From NCBI RefSeq assembly GCF_900475595.1, contig NZ_LS483397.1, positions 1,335,001 through 1,399,000 of the forward strand: a DNA stretch of 64,000 bases, read 5' to 3'. Below, in pieces: positions 19,494 to 28,953 of this stretch. The translations under genes were made by a program, and so were the position numbers. A model generated the notes under the pieces. The model was given only the letters and a program-made list of their open reading frames with translations, made no database searches and was not told where the DNA came from. The stretch is from Streptococcus uberis. Lineage in GTDB: Bacteria; Bacillota; Bacilli; Lactobacillales; Streptococcaceae. Each line of letters opens with the position of its first letter. Position 1 is the first letter of the stretch.

Positions 19494-20379
19494 AAGCCTG
19501 ATGTTTCCTCATTTCTTCTAAAGTTGGCATGCCACCCTGAGCACCAAATTTCTGAACCGATAAATGTGAAGCCAAAGTAGCAAATTGAAGTGCCTGTTCA
19601 ATCGGTAACTGTTTCGTTAAAGCAAAGCCAAAGGCACCGTTAAAGGTATCGCCAGCCCCCGTAGTATCAACCACATCTGCTTTAATAGCAGGAATTGTCT
19701 TCAAACTGCTACCATCAAAAAAAATTGAACCTTGGCTGCCTAAAGTGACAATCAGTTTGTTTGGGTAGGCCATCACATTTTCTTCAAGAGTCCTCTCCGG
19801 AAAAAGTTCCTGACATTCATGCTGATTTGGAGTGACATAATCCACCAAATCTATCATCTCTTTATCAGTCGAACGCGATGGTGCTGGATTATACAGTACT
19901 TTTATACCATGTTCCTTACAATAGGATGCTATTCTTTTATTAGCTTGATGAGGAATCTCATTTTGCAAAATCACCAAATCGGCTTGCTCAATCACTTCCC
20001 ATTCTGATGACCATCGGTCTGGGCTGACAAAGTCGTTTGCACCAGGACAGACAATAATGCGATTATCCTGTTGGAAAAGTGTAATTTGTGCAATTCCAGA
20101 AGATGATGGTACCGTTCCCACATAGCTTGTATTTAAATTGTTATCAACTAGGTTTTGTTTCAAAAGGGGACCAAATGAATCCTGACCTAAGCATCCAATA
20201 ATAGTACAATCATCCTGATCAGAACTCAAACGTCCTAGGGCAACAGCTTGGTTAGCTCCTTTTCCTCCTGGAACCATTGAAAAGTGATTTCCAAAGACTG
20301 TTTCCCCCTCTTGAGGGATACGACTCGTCTCCATGACCAAATCCATTGAAATACTACCAATAACTACAATACGACTCAT
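19468..20379 (-). CDS. rbsK: Ribokinase
   Basis: PfkB-family sugar kinase, 303 residues, that makes ribose 5-phosphate. Visible motifs are GSISMDLVMETSRIP, the substrate loop GGKGANQAVALGRL near residue 38, and the C-terminal signature DTTGAGDTFNGAF near residue 240 that contains the catalytic Asp. It overlaps the end of rbsR by four bases and rbsD by 26, so the operon is translationally coupled. Confidence 0.96.
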   Translation of the reverse strand: MSRIVVIGSISMDLVMETSRIPQEGETVFGNHFSMVPGGKGANQAVALGRLSSDQDDCTIIGCLGQDSFGPLLKQNLVDNNLNTSYVGTVPSSSGIAQITLFQQDNRIIVCPGANDFVSPDRWSSEWEVIEQADLVILQNEIPHQANKRIASYCKEHGIKVLYNPAPSRSTDKEMIDLVDYVTPNQHECQELFPERTLEENVMAYPNKLIVTLGSQGSIFFDGSSLKTIPAIKADVVDTTGAGDTFNGAFGFALTKQLPIEQALQFATLASHLSVQKFGAQGGMPTLEEMRKHQAYEKTWDFK

Positions 20380-21356
20380 TTTTTCCTCCTTAATGTTTCA
20401 CGTTCGACAAAATGAACCGGCAATTTAATCCGTTTTTCGTCAACTGGGATATTATTTGCAATCTTATAAATTAATTCCGCTGCTTGGTGTCCCATCTGAT
20501 AAGATGACTGGTGAATGGTGGAAAGGGAAGGATAAATAAATTGACTCATTATAATATCATCGTAACCAATCACTTGCACATCATCGGGAATCTTTTTGCC
20601 ACGTGCATGCAATTCATGAATATAGGCAATAGCATGAATATCTGATGGGGCAATAATACTATCACAATTAACAAAATAATCTAAATGACGTTTAGCCTCA
20701 TTTTGAATAGTTTCAAAATCAAAACTCCCACTATCACAAATCCTGACATCAACACCCTTTTCTTTCAAATAATGTAAACTCGCTTTAAAACGCTCATTTA
20801 AGTTAGTTGCCATATCTAAGGGGCCCCTTATTAAAAGCACTTGCTTAGTCCCAGCCTCATAAACCATTTCAGCTGCCAAGCGTCCCCCCTCATGACTATC
20901 TGAAAAAACACCATACTCACTGTGTTTATCAACGCGGTCAACCACTACGACAGGGATGTCAATTTCTGGATGATTTTGCGTAAAATCATGAGTGGTAATA
21001 ATACCGGCTGCATTGTTTTGAAGTAGCATATCGATGTACTCTTCTTCTAAGGTCTGACTGTGACCAATATTGCCCAGCATGACCCGATAGCCTTTTTCTT
21101 TTAAAAATACTTCAGCCCCTCTGGCCAAGCGTGGAAAGAATGGGTTTGATATATCAGGCAAGAGCAAACCGACAAGTTGATTTTTTTTTGTTTTTAAGGA
21201 TTGGGCAATCAGATTTGGACTATAATGCAACTTTTCAATGGCCTTTTTAATCTTTTCCCTAGCCTCATCTGACACATATCCATTTTGAGAAATATAACGA
21301 GACACTGTAGATTTAGACACTCCTGCCTCTTCAGCCACTTCTTTTATTGTCGCCAT
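20376..21356 (-). CDS. rbsR: LacI-family ribose operon repressor
   Basis: A 326-residue LacI/GalR regulator with an N-terminal helix-turn-helix (ATIKEVAEEAGVSKSTVSRYI) and a sugar-binding domain. I use the ATG at 21356: it has GGAGG eleven bases upstream and gives the standard LacI start. A longer frame to 21437 would run back through the promoter and operators, so it is not coding. It is the first gene of the operon and probably controls it through the operators at 21387-21424. Confidence 0.93.
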   Translation of the reverse strand: MATIKEVAEEAGVSKSTVSRYISQNGYVSDEAREKIKKAIEKLHYSPNLIAQSLKTKKNQLVGLLLPDISNPFFPRLARGAEVFLKEKGYRVMLGNIGHSQTLEEEYIDMLLQNNAAGIITTHDFTQNHPEIDIPVVVVDRVDKHSEYGVFSDSHEGGRLAAEMVYEAGTKQVLLIRGPLDMATNLNERFKASLHYLKEKGVDVRICDSGSFDFETIQNEAKRHLDYFVNCDSIIAPSDIHAIAYIHELHARGKKIPDDVQVIGYDDIIMSQFIYPSLSTIHQSSYQMGHQAAELIYKIANNIPVDEKRIKLPVHFVERETLRRKK

Positions 21357-21386
21357 AATATCCAATGCCTCCTTTCTCACTTTATA

Positions 21387-21400
21387 TGGAACCGGTCTCA
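21387..21400 (+). promoter_or_regulatory. cre/LacI-type operator, downstream site
   Basis: TGGAACCGGTCTCA matches the cre pattern TGNAANCGNTNNCA at every fixed position. It lies between the -10 element and rbsR. CcpA and RbsR are both LacI-family proteins with similar half-sites, so the owner cannot be decided. Confidence 0.65.
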
Positions 21401-21408
21401 CAAAACAT

Positions 21409-21437
21409 ATTGTAACCGTTTTCTTCATTTCTGTCAA
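21409..21437 (-). promoter_or_regulatory. Promoter of the ribose operon
   Basis: Minus-strand TTGACA (21432-21437) and TACAAT (21409-21414) separated by exactly 17 bases, about 55 bases upstream of the rbsR ATG. The -10 is overlapped by a cre-like operator. Confidence 0.85.
21411..21424 (+). promoter_or_regulatory. cre/LacI-type operator overlapping the -10
   Basis: TGTAACCGTTTTCT matches the cre pattern at all fixed positions except the last. It overlaps the -10 hexamer and lies 24 bases from the second site, so occupancy would block the promoter. Confidence 0.6.
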
Positions 21438-21526
21438 TAACTTTTAAAAAAATTTCGTTGCTAAAAAGGATATAAGCATCATATTTACTTCTTATTCAAC
21501 TATTTTGACTACTTTTATTAATCCAA

Positions 21527-21554
21527 AAAACTTCCAGAATAATCTAGAAGTTTT
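21527..21554 (-). terminator. Terminator after sepM
   Basis: Minus-strand stem AAAACTTCTAGA/TCTGGAAGTTTT (12 pairs with one G-U) followed by TTGG after a T run. It separates rsmD-coaD-sepM from the ribose promoter. Confidence 0.82.
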
Positions 21555-21579
21555 ATCATGGTTTATAAAAGCTGTAAGC

Positions 21580-22623
21580 TTAGTTAGTCTTTTTCAAATA
21601 ATCTATGGCCTCTTTAGCTGTTGTTACGGGAACAATTTTCATTTTCGTTTTAATTTGTTTGGCTGCTTCTTTGGCCTCGTCATAATTGGTTTTTAAATCA
21701 GGATAACGTTTTTTGAGCTTTTTATCCACTGGGTTATTAGGCACAAAAAAGATTTCCGCCCCCTCGTTAGCAGCAGCAATAACTTTTAAGCCTGCCCCAC
21801 CAATATCACCAACCCTGCCATCTTGATCAATTGTACCTGTCCCTGCAATTTTACGACCTTTTCGCAGGTCTTCTTTATTAATTTGGTCCAGGATATCAAG
21901 TGTGAACATCAAGCCTGCACTAGGACCACCGACACCATCTGTTGAAAAAACAATGTCTTGGTCGGTATGGACCTTGGTATGATCTGTTAAGCCAATACCA
22001 ATACCATTTTTGCCATTTTTGAGTTTGATGATTTTACCATTTTTAGATTTATCTTTACCATCTGAAGTGAATTGGACACTGACCTTATCACCCAGTTTTA
22101 AACCTGACACATAATCAATTAATTCTTTAGAACTCTTAAAGGATTTATGATTGACTGCTGTCACAGTATCAGCGATGTTTAGTTTTCCTTTGAATGTGGA
22201 ATCTTTGCTTACATCTAAGACATAAACCCCTAAATAATCCAAGGAAACATCTTTATCAGCCAGTTTTAAGGCCTGATAAATAGCACTATTTTGAGAGGTT
22301 TCCATGTAAAACTGATTAATGCGTAAGTAGTCAGCATCACTATATCCTCCAGTTGTATCTTCAGCTGATGAAATCTCAGTGAATGGTGTCATCCAAGCAT
22401 AAAGCATTTGAGCAAATGTGGCATGACTGACTGTTACAGCTACGAAGTTATAGGAGCCTTTTTCATTATCTTTTTTGCCATTGACCTTCAAGACAGATCT
22501 AATATCATAAGCCCCCCCTGGCATTTCAATGTAGTAAGGCAGTGGGAAAAATAAGGCAAAGAGAATTAAGACCATTGACAAGATGGAGAGCACCCACCAT
22601 TTATAAGTTTTGATTACTTTCAT
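21580..22623 (-). CDS. sepM: PDZ-domain Lon-like serine protease (SepM/YlbL)
   Basis: A 347-residue membrane-anchored protease. One N-terminal membrane segment (WWVLSILSMVLILFALFF) is followed by an extracellular PDZ domain (around residues 120-200) and a Lon-type proteolytic domain. The Ser-Lys dyad is visible: Ser in GVGGPSAGLMF and Lys in GLKVIAAANEG. In Streptococcus mutans SepM trims the competence signal CSP; whether it does so here is unknown. It overlaps coaD by 23 bases and is the last gene of rsmD-coaD-sepM. Confidence 0.9.
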   Translation of the reverse strand: MKVIKTYKWWVLSILSMVLILFALFFPLPYYIEMPGGAYDIRSVLKVNGKKDNEKGSYNFVAVTVSHATFAQMLYAWMTPFTEISSAEDTTGGYSDADYLRINQFYMETSQNSAIYQALKLADKDVSLDYLGVYVLDVSKDSTFKGKLNIADTVTAVNHKSFKSSKELIDYVSGLKLGDKVSVQFTSDGKDKSKNGKIIKLKNGKNGIGIGLTDHTKVHTDQDIVFSTDGVGGPSAGLMFTLDILDQINKEDLRKGRKIAGTGTIDQDGRVGDIGGAGLKVIAAANEGAEIFFVPNNPVDKKLKKRYPDLKTNYDEAKEAAKQIKTKMKIVPVTTAKEAIDYLKKTN

Positions 22624-23101
22624 TCATTGACTCCAATTGCTTGATAACGGATTGGGGAACAAGTCCCTCAATAGAAGAGTTAAAGTGAATCAGTTCTTTT
22701 ACACGACTAGAACTGATAGGCTGCATCAGATTGTGAGCAATAAAATATACCGTATCAATACTAGGATCCAAACGATTATTGAAAAACTCTAAATTTGACT
22801 CATACTCAAAATCAGTTGGGTTCCTAAGGCCTCTAACCATGTGCGTGACCCCTAATGATTTGGCCAAATCCACTGCCAAACTATCTGCCGCAGAAACAAC
22901 AGAAATATTAGGATAGTCCACTAAGGCTTCTTTTAATACATTGATCCGCGTTTCTAGATCAAAAAAACCTTTTTTCTCAGGGTTGAAGAATACTCCAATA
23001 TAGAGATGATCAAAGAGTTGGCTCGCACGCGCAATGATATCCATGTGACCATTGGTCACAGGATCAAATGATCCAGAATATAGCCCAATTTTATCTGACA
23101 T
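22601..23101 (-). CDS. coaD: Phosphopantetheine adenylyltransferase
   Basis: Fourth step of coenzyme A synthesis: makes dephospho-CoA from 4'-phosphopantetheine and ATP. The 166-residue protein has the nucleotidyltransferase motif SGSFDPVTNGHMDII (TxGH class) near residue 8, the MVRGLRNPTDFEYE stretch and the SSSRVKEL motif near the C-terminus. It overlaps rsmD by 11 bases and sepM by 23. Confidence 0.96.
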   Translation of the reverse strand: MSDKIGLYSGSFDPVTNGHMDIIARASQLFDHLYIGVFFNPEKKGFFDLETRINVLKEALVDYPNISVVSAADSLAVDLAKSLGVTHMVRGLRNPTDFEYESNLEFFNNRLDPSIDTVYFIAHNLMQPISSSRVKELIHFNSSIEGLVPQSVIKQLESMNESNQNL

Positions 23102-23630
23102 AAACCGTTACCTTACTAATTCCATAAATTTTTTCTTTCCAAATGCCTAAAGATGCAACCTCTTCAGGTAATTGCACAGCTTTATCCGTTTCACAAACAA
23201 CCATGACATCCTCAGAAAAGAGCCCTCTCTCATCTAAAGTTTCAATAGTGGCTACAATTTCCTCTTTAGCATAAGGTGGGTCTAAAAAAATCAAGTCAAA
23301 TGGCTGATGTAACTGTGACAAGGCCTTCTTTGCATCCATTTTTAAGAGTTTGAACTGCTTCTCAGCCTTTGTCATCTTAATATTTTCTTGGATAATGGCT
23401 TGCGCTCCGCGATCGCGTTCAACCAAAACAGCTTCCGACATTCCCCGCGAAATAGCTTCAATAGACAGAGCTCCAGAACCAGCAAATAAATCTAAGACTC
23501 GACCCCCGTCAAAATAAGGACCAATCATATTAAACATAGCACCCCGAACCTTATCAGAGGTTGGTCTCGTTGTTTTTCCTTGCAGGGTCTTTAAAGGACG
23601 CCCACCGAATTCACCTGATACAATTCTCAT
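23091..23630 (-). CDS. rsmD: 16S rRNA (guanine966-N2)-methyltransferase
   Basis: A 179-residue SAM-dependent methyltransferase. Motifs are RIVSGEFGGRPLKT at the start, TRPTSDKVRGAMFNMI, the SAM loop VLDLFAGSGALSIEA and the catalytic DLIFLDPPY. The ATG at 23630 gives the standard start; an upstream in-frame extension to 23786 would overlap aguB and is not RsmD-like. No clear Shine-Dalgarno is seen, and a TATAAT sits about ten bases before the ATG, so the transcript may be nearly leaderless. Confidence 0.92.
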   Translation of the reverse strand: MRIVSGEFGGRPLKTLQGKTTRPTSDKVRGAMFNMIGPYFDGGRVLDLFAGSGALSIEAISRGMSEAVLVERDRGAQAIIQENIKMTKAEKQFKLLKMDAKKALSQLHQPFDLIFLDPPYAKEEIVATIETLDERGLFSEDVMVVCETDKAVQLPEEVASLGIWKEKIYGISKVTVYVR

Positions 23631-23693
23631 AAAACTTATTATAACAAAATTATGGATTGAACCAAACCTAAAAGGACAAATTTCTATTGAAAA

Positions 23694-23720
23694 AAGGAAT
23701 TGGATGCATTCCAATTCCTT
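23694..23720 (-). terminator. Terminator of the polyamine operon
   Basis: Minus-strand stem AAGGAATTGGA/TCCAATTCCTT with a five-base loop and a T run, overlapping the aguB stop. Confidence 0.9.
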
Positions 23721-24594
23721 AACGGCTAATAGCTTTGTACATTTCTGGACGACGATCACGGAAGAGACCCCAATCCAGACGTTCACGAGTGCCTTTGTCT
23801 AAATCATAGGTATGCATTAAGACACACTCTTCTTCTTTAGAAGCCAGCTCAATCATTGCACCTGTCTCGTCTGTCATAAAGGAAGAACCGTAAAAGACAA
23901 GTTCAGAAGCTTGCTGACCATTCTCAATACTTGGTGTCACCACTTCGCGACCAATTCTGTTAGCTGCAATCACAGGAATGATATTTGCCGCAGCATGCCC
24001 CTGCATTGTCCGTTGCCAATGGCCACTACTATCAGTCTCTAAAATTGGTTCAGACCCGATAGCTGTTGGATATAAGAGAAGTTCTGCTCCAGCTAGGGCA
24101 AGGCAACGGGCGGTTTCAGGAAACCATTGATCCCAACAAATACCAATACCAATGTTTCCATAACGGGTTTCCCATACCTTGAAACCAGTATTTCCAGGTG
24201 TAAAATAAAATTTTTCTTGATAGTAATGATCATCTGGAATATGTGTTTTTCGGTAAACACCAAGAATAGACCCATCAGCATCTATAACAGCGATGGAATT
24301 AAAGAGAACATTACCGTCTTTTTCGTAAAAACTAATGGGAATGACGATGCTGAGTTCTTTGGCAATGGCCTTAAAATGCTTGATTGCCAAATTATCTTCC
24401 GTAGCAGTCGCAAATTGATAGTAATCATATTGACGTTCCTGACAAAAATAAGGACGTTCAAATAATTCTGGCAAAAGGATAATCTGAGCACCTTTGGCTG
24501 CAGCTTCTCTAACTAGACGCTCTGCCTTTTCAATATTTTTTTCCGGCTCTAAGTGACACTGCATTTGAATAGCAGCAACTGTAGCTTGTCTCAT
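23719..24594 (-). CDS. aguB: N-carbamoylputrescine amidase
   Basis: Nitrilase-superfamily enzyme, 291 residues, that hydrolyses N-carbamoylputrescine to putrescine, CO2 and ammonia. The catalytic triad is visible: Glu in [11 protein letters not shown], Lys in [11 protein letters not shown] and Cys in [12 protein letters not shown]. Its start overlaps the aguA stop by four bases. Last gene of the six-gene polyamine operon; with aguA it completes arginine-to-putrescine conversion. Confidence 0.95.
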   Translation of the reverse strand: MRQATVAAIQMQCHLEPEKNIEKAERLVREAAAKGAQIILLPELFERPYFCQERQYDYYQFATATEDNLAIKHFKAIAKELSIVIPISFYEKDGNVLFNSIAVIDADGSILGVYRKTHIPDDHYYQEKFYFTPGNTGFKVWETRYGNIGIGICWDQWFPETARCLALAGAELLLYPTAIGSEPILETDSSGHWQRTMQGHAAANIIPVIAANRIGREVVTPSIENGQQASELVFYGSSFMTDETGAMIELASKEEECVLMHTYDLDKGTRERLDWGLFRDRRPEMYKAISR

Positions 24595-25691
24595 AAAGCT
24601 CCTTTCTCAAATAGGGGAATTTGTTGCGTGATACAGTGAATATTACCACCACCCACAAGGATATCTCGAGCTGGGATGCCCTGAATTTTCCTATCAGGGA
24701 AAAGCTCCGCTAACAACTCAAGCGCAAGATGGTCATGGACATCATCAAATTGAGGAACCAGAACAGCCTGATTGCAAATATAAAAATTCACATAAGAAGC
24801 CGCTAGGCGCTCACCTTCTTGACGTTCCTCTTCACCTTCCTCATAATCATAGCCAGGTAAATCACTTTCTTCAATCCTTTGTATTTTTTTAGGAATCAAG
24901 AGTTTATGAACCTTGAAGGGACGACCCTTAGCATCTGTTTGCGATGCCAAAAAATCCAAATCCGCTTTCGACATAGCATACTGTGGATCCTCTTGATCAT
25001 CTGTCCAGGCTAACACTAATTCTGCAGGACCAACAAATGCACAGACATTATCAACATGTTCATTGGTTTCATCTTGATAAATCCCATAAGGTAACCAGAT
25101 GATTTTTTCAGCACCCAGATAATTGACTAAGGATGCTTCAATCTCATCTTTGCTTAAGTTAGGATTACGGCCACCACTTAATAAACAGCTTTCGGTAACC
25201 AGAATTGTTCCCTCACCGTCACTGTGGATGGCTCCGCCTTCCAATACAAAAGGATGAGCATCAAAATGGGGAATTCCCAAGGCTTTTGAAAAGCGGCTAG
25301 CCACCAAATCATCAGCCTCATAGTCTTGATAAAGGCCATCAAAACTGCCTCCCCAAGCATTAAAGGCCCAGTCAACGGCTAAGGCTTCTTTTTGAGCATT
25401 GCGTAAAATGGTCGGACCCGTGTCACGCGCCCAAGCATCATTTGTGGGAATGTCCAGATAAATGGGCTTATCTCCTAGAAAAGTTTTAGCTTCTTGTAGA
25501 TAAGCCTTTTCCACTAGAAGGTAGACTTGCTCGCTTTCAGAAATCACCTGAATAATGCGACTAAAAGCCTCTTTTGCAGCCTTAGCTTCAAAAGGCCATG
25601 AACCAGGTCTTGTTGGCCAAATCATCAAGGTTCCATGATGCTTTTCATATTCTGCTGGCATGTGAAAACCCATTGTTTTTGGACTTTTCAT
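24591..25691 (-). CDS. aguA: Agmatine deiminase
   Basis: A 366-residue enzyme of the peptidyl-arginine-deiminase fold that turns agmatine into N-carbamoylputrescine. Seen: [19 protein letters not shown] at the N-terminus, [15 protein letters not shown] with the catalytic His, and the C-terminal [13 protein letters not shown] with the nucleophilic Cys. The ATG has GGAGAG upstream. This copy belongs to a biosynthetic polyamine operon, with no antiporter or carbamate kinase beside it, unlike the catabolic agmatine deiminase systems. Confidence 0.95.
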   Translation of the reverse strand: MKSPKTMGFHMPAEYEKHHGTLMIWPTRPGSWPFEAKAAKEAFSRIIQVISESEQVYLLVEKAYLQEAKTFLGDKPIYLDIPTNDAWARDTGPTILRNAQKEALAVDWAFNAWGGSFDGLYQDYEADDLVASRFSKALGIPHFDAHPFVLEGGAIHSDGEGTILVTESCLLSGGRNPNLSKDEIEASLVNYLGAEKIIWLPYGIYQDETNEHVDNVCAFVGPAELVLAWTDDQEDPQYAMSKADLDFLASQTDAKGRPFKVHKLLIPKKIQRIEESDLPGYDYEEGEEERQEGERLAASYVNFYICNQAVLVPQFDDVHDHLALELLAELFPDRKIQGIPARDILVGGGNIHCITQQIPLFEKGAL

Positions 25692-25706
25692 GGTCTACTC
25701 TCCTTT

Positions 25707-26834
25707 TTAAGATAATCTGCTTTTAAAATCCTCATAAGTAAAGGATTTAATGAGGTGGCAATCTCCACTTTGATCCATCAGATACAAACTAGGCAAACCA
25801 ATGCCATTAAAAGTATTATTTTTGACAAATGAATAAATAGCCATATCTTGGAAATAAAGTCTTTGGCCAATCTCAACAGCTTTTTCAAAAGAATAGTCTC
25901 CAATGATATCCCCTGTCAAACAGGTATTGGATGATAATCTGTAAGTAAAAGCTTTTTCCTGAGCATCAAAGGCGTCTTTCAATGGCGGACGATAAGGCAT
26001 CTCAATAACATCTGGCATGTGACAGGTTGCCGAGGCATCCAGGATTAAAGTTGATATACCATTTTCTACAATATCTAAGACTTCTGTGGCTAAATAGCCT
26101 GCATTGAGGGCAATGGCTTCCCCAGGTTCTAAATAGATGTCAATGTTATAGGTTGCTTTGAGTCGTTTGATTTCTTGAACAAGGGTTGGCAGGTCATAAT
26201 CCGCTCGAGTGATATGATGGCCTCCACCGAGATTCAACCATTTCAACTGATGAAGATAAGACCCAAATTTTGCTTCAAAAACCTTGAGGGTGGTTACTAA
26301 ATCATCCACGTTTTGCTCACACAAGGTATGAAAATGAAAACCATCAATCAACTCCAAAACCTCAGGATGGAAGTGACTCTCGGTCACGCCAAAACGTGAG
26401 CCATAGGCACAAGGATCGTATTGGTCATGATCATTTTGGGTTGATATTTCTGGATTAAGACGTAAACCGATACTGACACCCGAATGGTGACAAGCCTCAG
26501 CATGTTTACGTAATTGTCTTTCAGAGTTAAAGACAATATGGTCTGCAATCTCAAGGAGCTCTTTCATGTCATCATCTTTAAAGGCGGGTGCAAAAACATG
26601 CACTTCACCACCCATCTCCTCATGGCCTAACTTTGCTTCATATAGGCCACTTGCTGTGGTACCCGCCAAGTATTGCCCGATGAGAGGATAGGTTGCAAAG
26701 AGTGAATAGGCTTTTTGAGCCAATAAGATCTTACAGCCTGCTTCATCTTGAACACTTTTTAAAATCTCTAAATTCTTGATTAATTGCCCTTCATCAATGA
26801 CATATGAAGGGGTTGGCACCTGTTCTAATTTCAT
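25707..26834 (-). CDS. nspC: Carboxynorspermidine/carboxyspermidine decarboxylase
   Basis: A 375-residue PLP enzyme of the alanine-racemase/ornithine decarboxylase fold III. The PLP lysine is in ILLAQKAYSLF (near residue 42), the phosphate-binding glycines in WLNLGGGHHI, and the acidic PLP-ring residue in LEPGEAI. It decarboxylates carboxyspermidine made by the upstream dehydrogenase. The start codon overlaps that gene's stop (TAATG). Confidence 0.92.
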   Translation of the reverse strand: MKLEQVPTPSYVIDEGQLIKNLEILKSVQDEAGCKILLAQKAYSLFATYPLIGQYLAGTTASGLYEAKLGHEEMGGEVHVFAPAFKDDDMKELLEIADHIVFNSERQLRKHAEACHHSGVSIGLRLNPEISTQNDHDQYDPCAYGSRFGVTESHFHPEVLELIDGFHFHTLCEQNVDDLVTTLKVFEAKFGSYLHQLKWLNLGGGHHITRADYDLPTLVQEIKRLKATYNIDIYLEPGEAIALNAGYLATEVLDIVENGISTLILDASATCHMPDVIEMPYRPPLKDAFDAQEKAFTYRLSSNTCLTGDIIGDYSFEKAVEIGQRLYFQDMAIYSFVKNNTFNGIGLPSLYLMDQSGDCHLIKSFTYEDFKSRLS

Positions 26835-28093
26835 TAATCCACCACTTGTGGGTTTTCAACAACTACCCATGGTAAGCCATATTGATTTAAAGCTTCCATA
26901 AACGGATCTGGATCCAATTGTTCTAGGTTGAAGACACCTGCTTCTTGCCATGTGCCATTCATCACTAATTTTGTCCCGATCATCGCTGGCACACCTGTAG
27001 TGTATGAGATGGCTTGGGAACCCACTTCACGATAGCATTCCTGATGGTCGCAAACGTTGTAGATATAGATTGTTTTTTCCTGACCATCTTTTACCCCAGT
27101 AAAGATACAACCGATATTCGTTTTTCCAACTGTGCGAGGGCCTAAGCTTGCAGGATCCGGTAGTAGGGCTTTTAAGAACTGAATAGGAACAATTTCTTGA
27201 CCATTAAAAGAAATAGGATCTGTACGAAGCAAACCAACATTTTCAAGACACTTCATATGTGTTAAGTAGGATTGACCAAATGTCATGAAGAAGCGAATGC
27301 GTTTAACGCCAGGAATATGTTTTGCTAGTGACTCAATTTCTTCATGGTGTAGAAGATACATGTCTTTTTGCCCCACTTCTGGGAAGTCATATTCACGTTT
27401 GATAGACATTGCTTCAACCTCTACCCATTTCCCGTTTTCCCAATATGATCCTGGTGCTGAGACTTCACGAAGGTTAATTTCTGGGTTAAAATTGGTAGCA
27501 AATGGGTAACCGTGATCACCACCATTACAGTCTAGAATGTCAATGGTATGAATTTCGTCAAAATAATGTTTCAAGGCATAAGCTGTGAAGACACTGGTAA
27601 CTCCTGGGTCGAATCCTGATCCAAGGAGGGCTGTTAAACCAGCTTCCTTAAACTTTTCTTGATAAGCCCACTGCCAAGAATAATCAAAGTAGGCTGTAAA
27701 TCCTAATTCTTGGCAACGTTTTTCATAAACTGCGCGCCATTCTGGATCTTCGGTATCTTCTGATTCATAGTTAGCGGTATCGATATAGTGAACACCTGTT
27801 GCTAGACAAGCATCCATGATGCTTAAATCTTGGTAAGGAAGGGCCACATTTAAAACAGCTTTAGGTTGATAGGCTTGAATCAAGGCAATGATATCATCTA
27901 CCTTATCGGCATCCAAGGCTGCTGTTTCAATTTTAACAGATGTTTTACTTTCTAATCTTGCTTTTAAGTCATCACATTTTGATTTGGTGCGACTAGCAAT
28001 CATGATCTCTGTGAACGTTTCTGGGTCTTGACAAATTTTACTGATGGCAACTTGGGCAACGCCACCACACCCAATCACTAATAAACGGCTCAT
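26834..28093 (-). CDS. Carboxy(nor)spermidine dehydrogenase (Lys1/saccharopine dehydrogenase-like)
   Basis: A 419-residue NAD(P)-dependent enzyme with an N-terminal Rossmann loop VIGCGGVAQVAI. It is often annotated as saccharopine dehydrogenase, but the location between speE and nspC identifies it as the enzyme that condenses aspartate semialdehyde with putrescine (or diaminopropane) to a carboxylated triamine. It overlaps nspC and abuts speE by single-base stop-start overlaps. The conserved GLLGSGFDPGVTSVF-type substrate stretch is present. Confidence 0.9.
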   Translation of the reverse strand: MSRLLVIGCGGVAQVAISKICQDPETFTEIMIASRTKSKCDDLKARLESKTSVKIETAALDADKVDDIIALIQAYQPKAVLNVALPYQDLSIMDACLATGVHYIDTANYESEDTEDPEWRAVYEKRCQELGFTAYFDYSWQWAYQEKFKEAGLTALLGSGFDPGVTSVFTAYALKHYFDEIHTIDILDCNGGDHGYPFATNFNPEINLREVSAPGSYWENGKWVEVEAMSIKREYDFPEVGQKDMYLLHHEEIESLAKHIPGVKRIRFFMTFGQSYLTHMKCLENVGLLRTDPISFNGQEIVPIQFLKALLPDPASLGPRTVGKTNIGCIFTGVKDGQEKTIYIYNVCDHQECYREVGSQAISYTTGVPAMIGTKLVMNGTWQEAGVFNLEQLDPDPFMEALNQYGLPWVVVENPQVVD

Positions 28094-28950
28094 TATTTTT
28101 CTTCCTCTTCTTCTAAAATATCTTCAACATATCTTGGTAGGCTAAAGGCACCTAAATGCAAGTTTGCTGAATAGTAGTCTGTTTTTAATTGACGTGCTTT
28201 CCAGTCTTCCTTCTTAAAATCTTCAATAGGGTGGTATTTTTTAGAAGCAAAGCCAAAACACCAGTATCCTGAAGGTGCTGTTGGGATGTGCGCTTGGAAA
28301 ACACGACTGATTGGGAAACTTTGAGAGGCTTTGCGGTGCATACTTCTAAAAGCAGATTCGTCTTCATCAAAGAAAGGACTGCCATGTTGATAAATCATGA
28401 TACCATCTTCTTTGAGAGCACGGTAACTATTCCCATAGAATTCCTTGGTAAACAAACCTTCAGTATGGCCAAAGGGATCTGTTGCATCATTGATAATAAT
28501 GTCATAATCACTGTCGCAGTTTCTTAAAAAGCGCAAGCCATCTTGATGATAAATGGTCACACGGTCATCGTCTAAACCTGAAGCAAACTCTGGAAAATAT
28601 TGGCGACAAACATCCACCAACATTTCATCAGGTTCAACAATATCAATCTGTTTGATATCAGGATAGAGTTCAAGAACTTGGGCAACTCCTCCATCACCTC
28701 CACCAATAATCAAGACTTTTTCGGGATTAGGATGCACAGCCATTGGGACATGGACAACCATTTCGTTATAAACAAAATTATCCGCATCAGAGAAAAGAAC
28801 ATGACCGTTTAAGATCAACATTTTGCCAAAAGATGGGGTATTGATGACAGAAATATCTTGCCACTCACTTTTTCCTACAAACAATTGTTCTTCTGTTCTG
28901 ACAGATAATTTCACATCAGGTGTGTGACTTTCTGAAAACCATAAATCCAT
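28093..28950 (-). CDS. speE: Spermidine synthase (polyamine aminopropyltransferase)
   Basis: A 285-residue SAM-fold aminopropyltransferase. Seen: the beta-sheet N-terminal part, LIIGGGDGGVAQVLELYP (decarboxy-SAM site), YHQDGLRFL, and the catalytic region INDATDPFGHTEGLF, where DATDP replaces the more common DSSDP. No speD for decarboxy-SAM is present in the window, so its working substrate is uncertain. It is three bases from the speA stop and overlaps the dehydrogenase gene by one base. Confidence 0.92.
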   Translation of the reverse strand: MDLWFSESHTPDVKLSVRTEEQLFVGKSEWQDISVINTPSFGKMLILNGHVLFSDADNFVYNEMVVHVPMAVHPNPEKVLIIGGGDGGVAQVLELYPDIKQIDIVEPDEMLVDVCRQYFPEFASGLDDDRVTIYHQDGLRFLRNCDSDYDIIINDATDPFGHTEGLFTKEFYGNSYRALKEDGIMIYQHGSPFFDEDESAFRSMHRKASQSFPISRVFQAHIPTAPSGYWCFGFASKKYHPIEDFKKEDWKARQLKTDYYSANLHLGAFSLPRYVEDILEEEEEK

Positions 28951-28953
28951 TTC

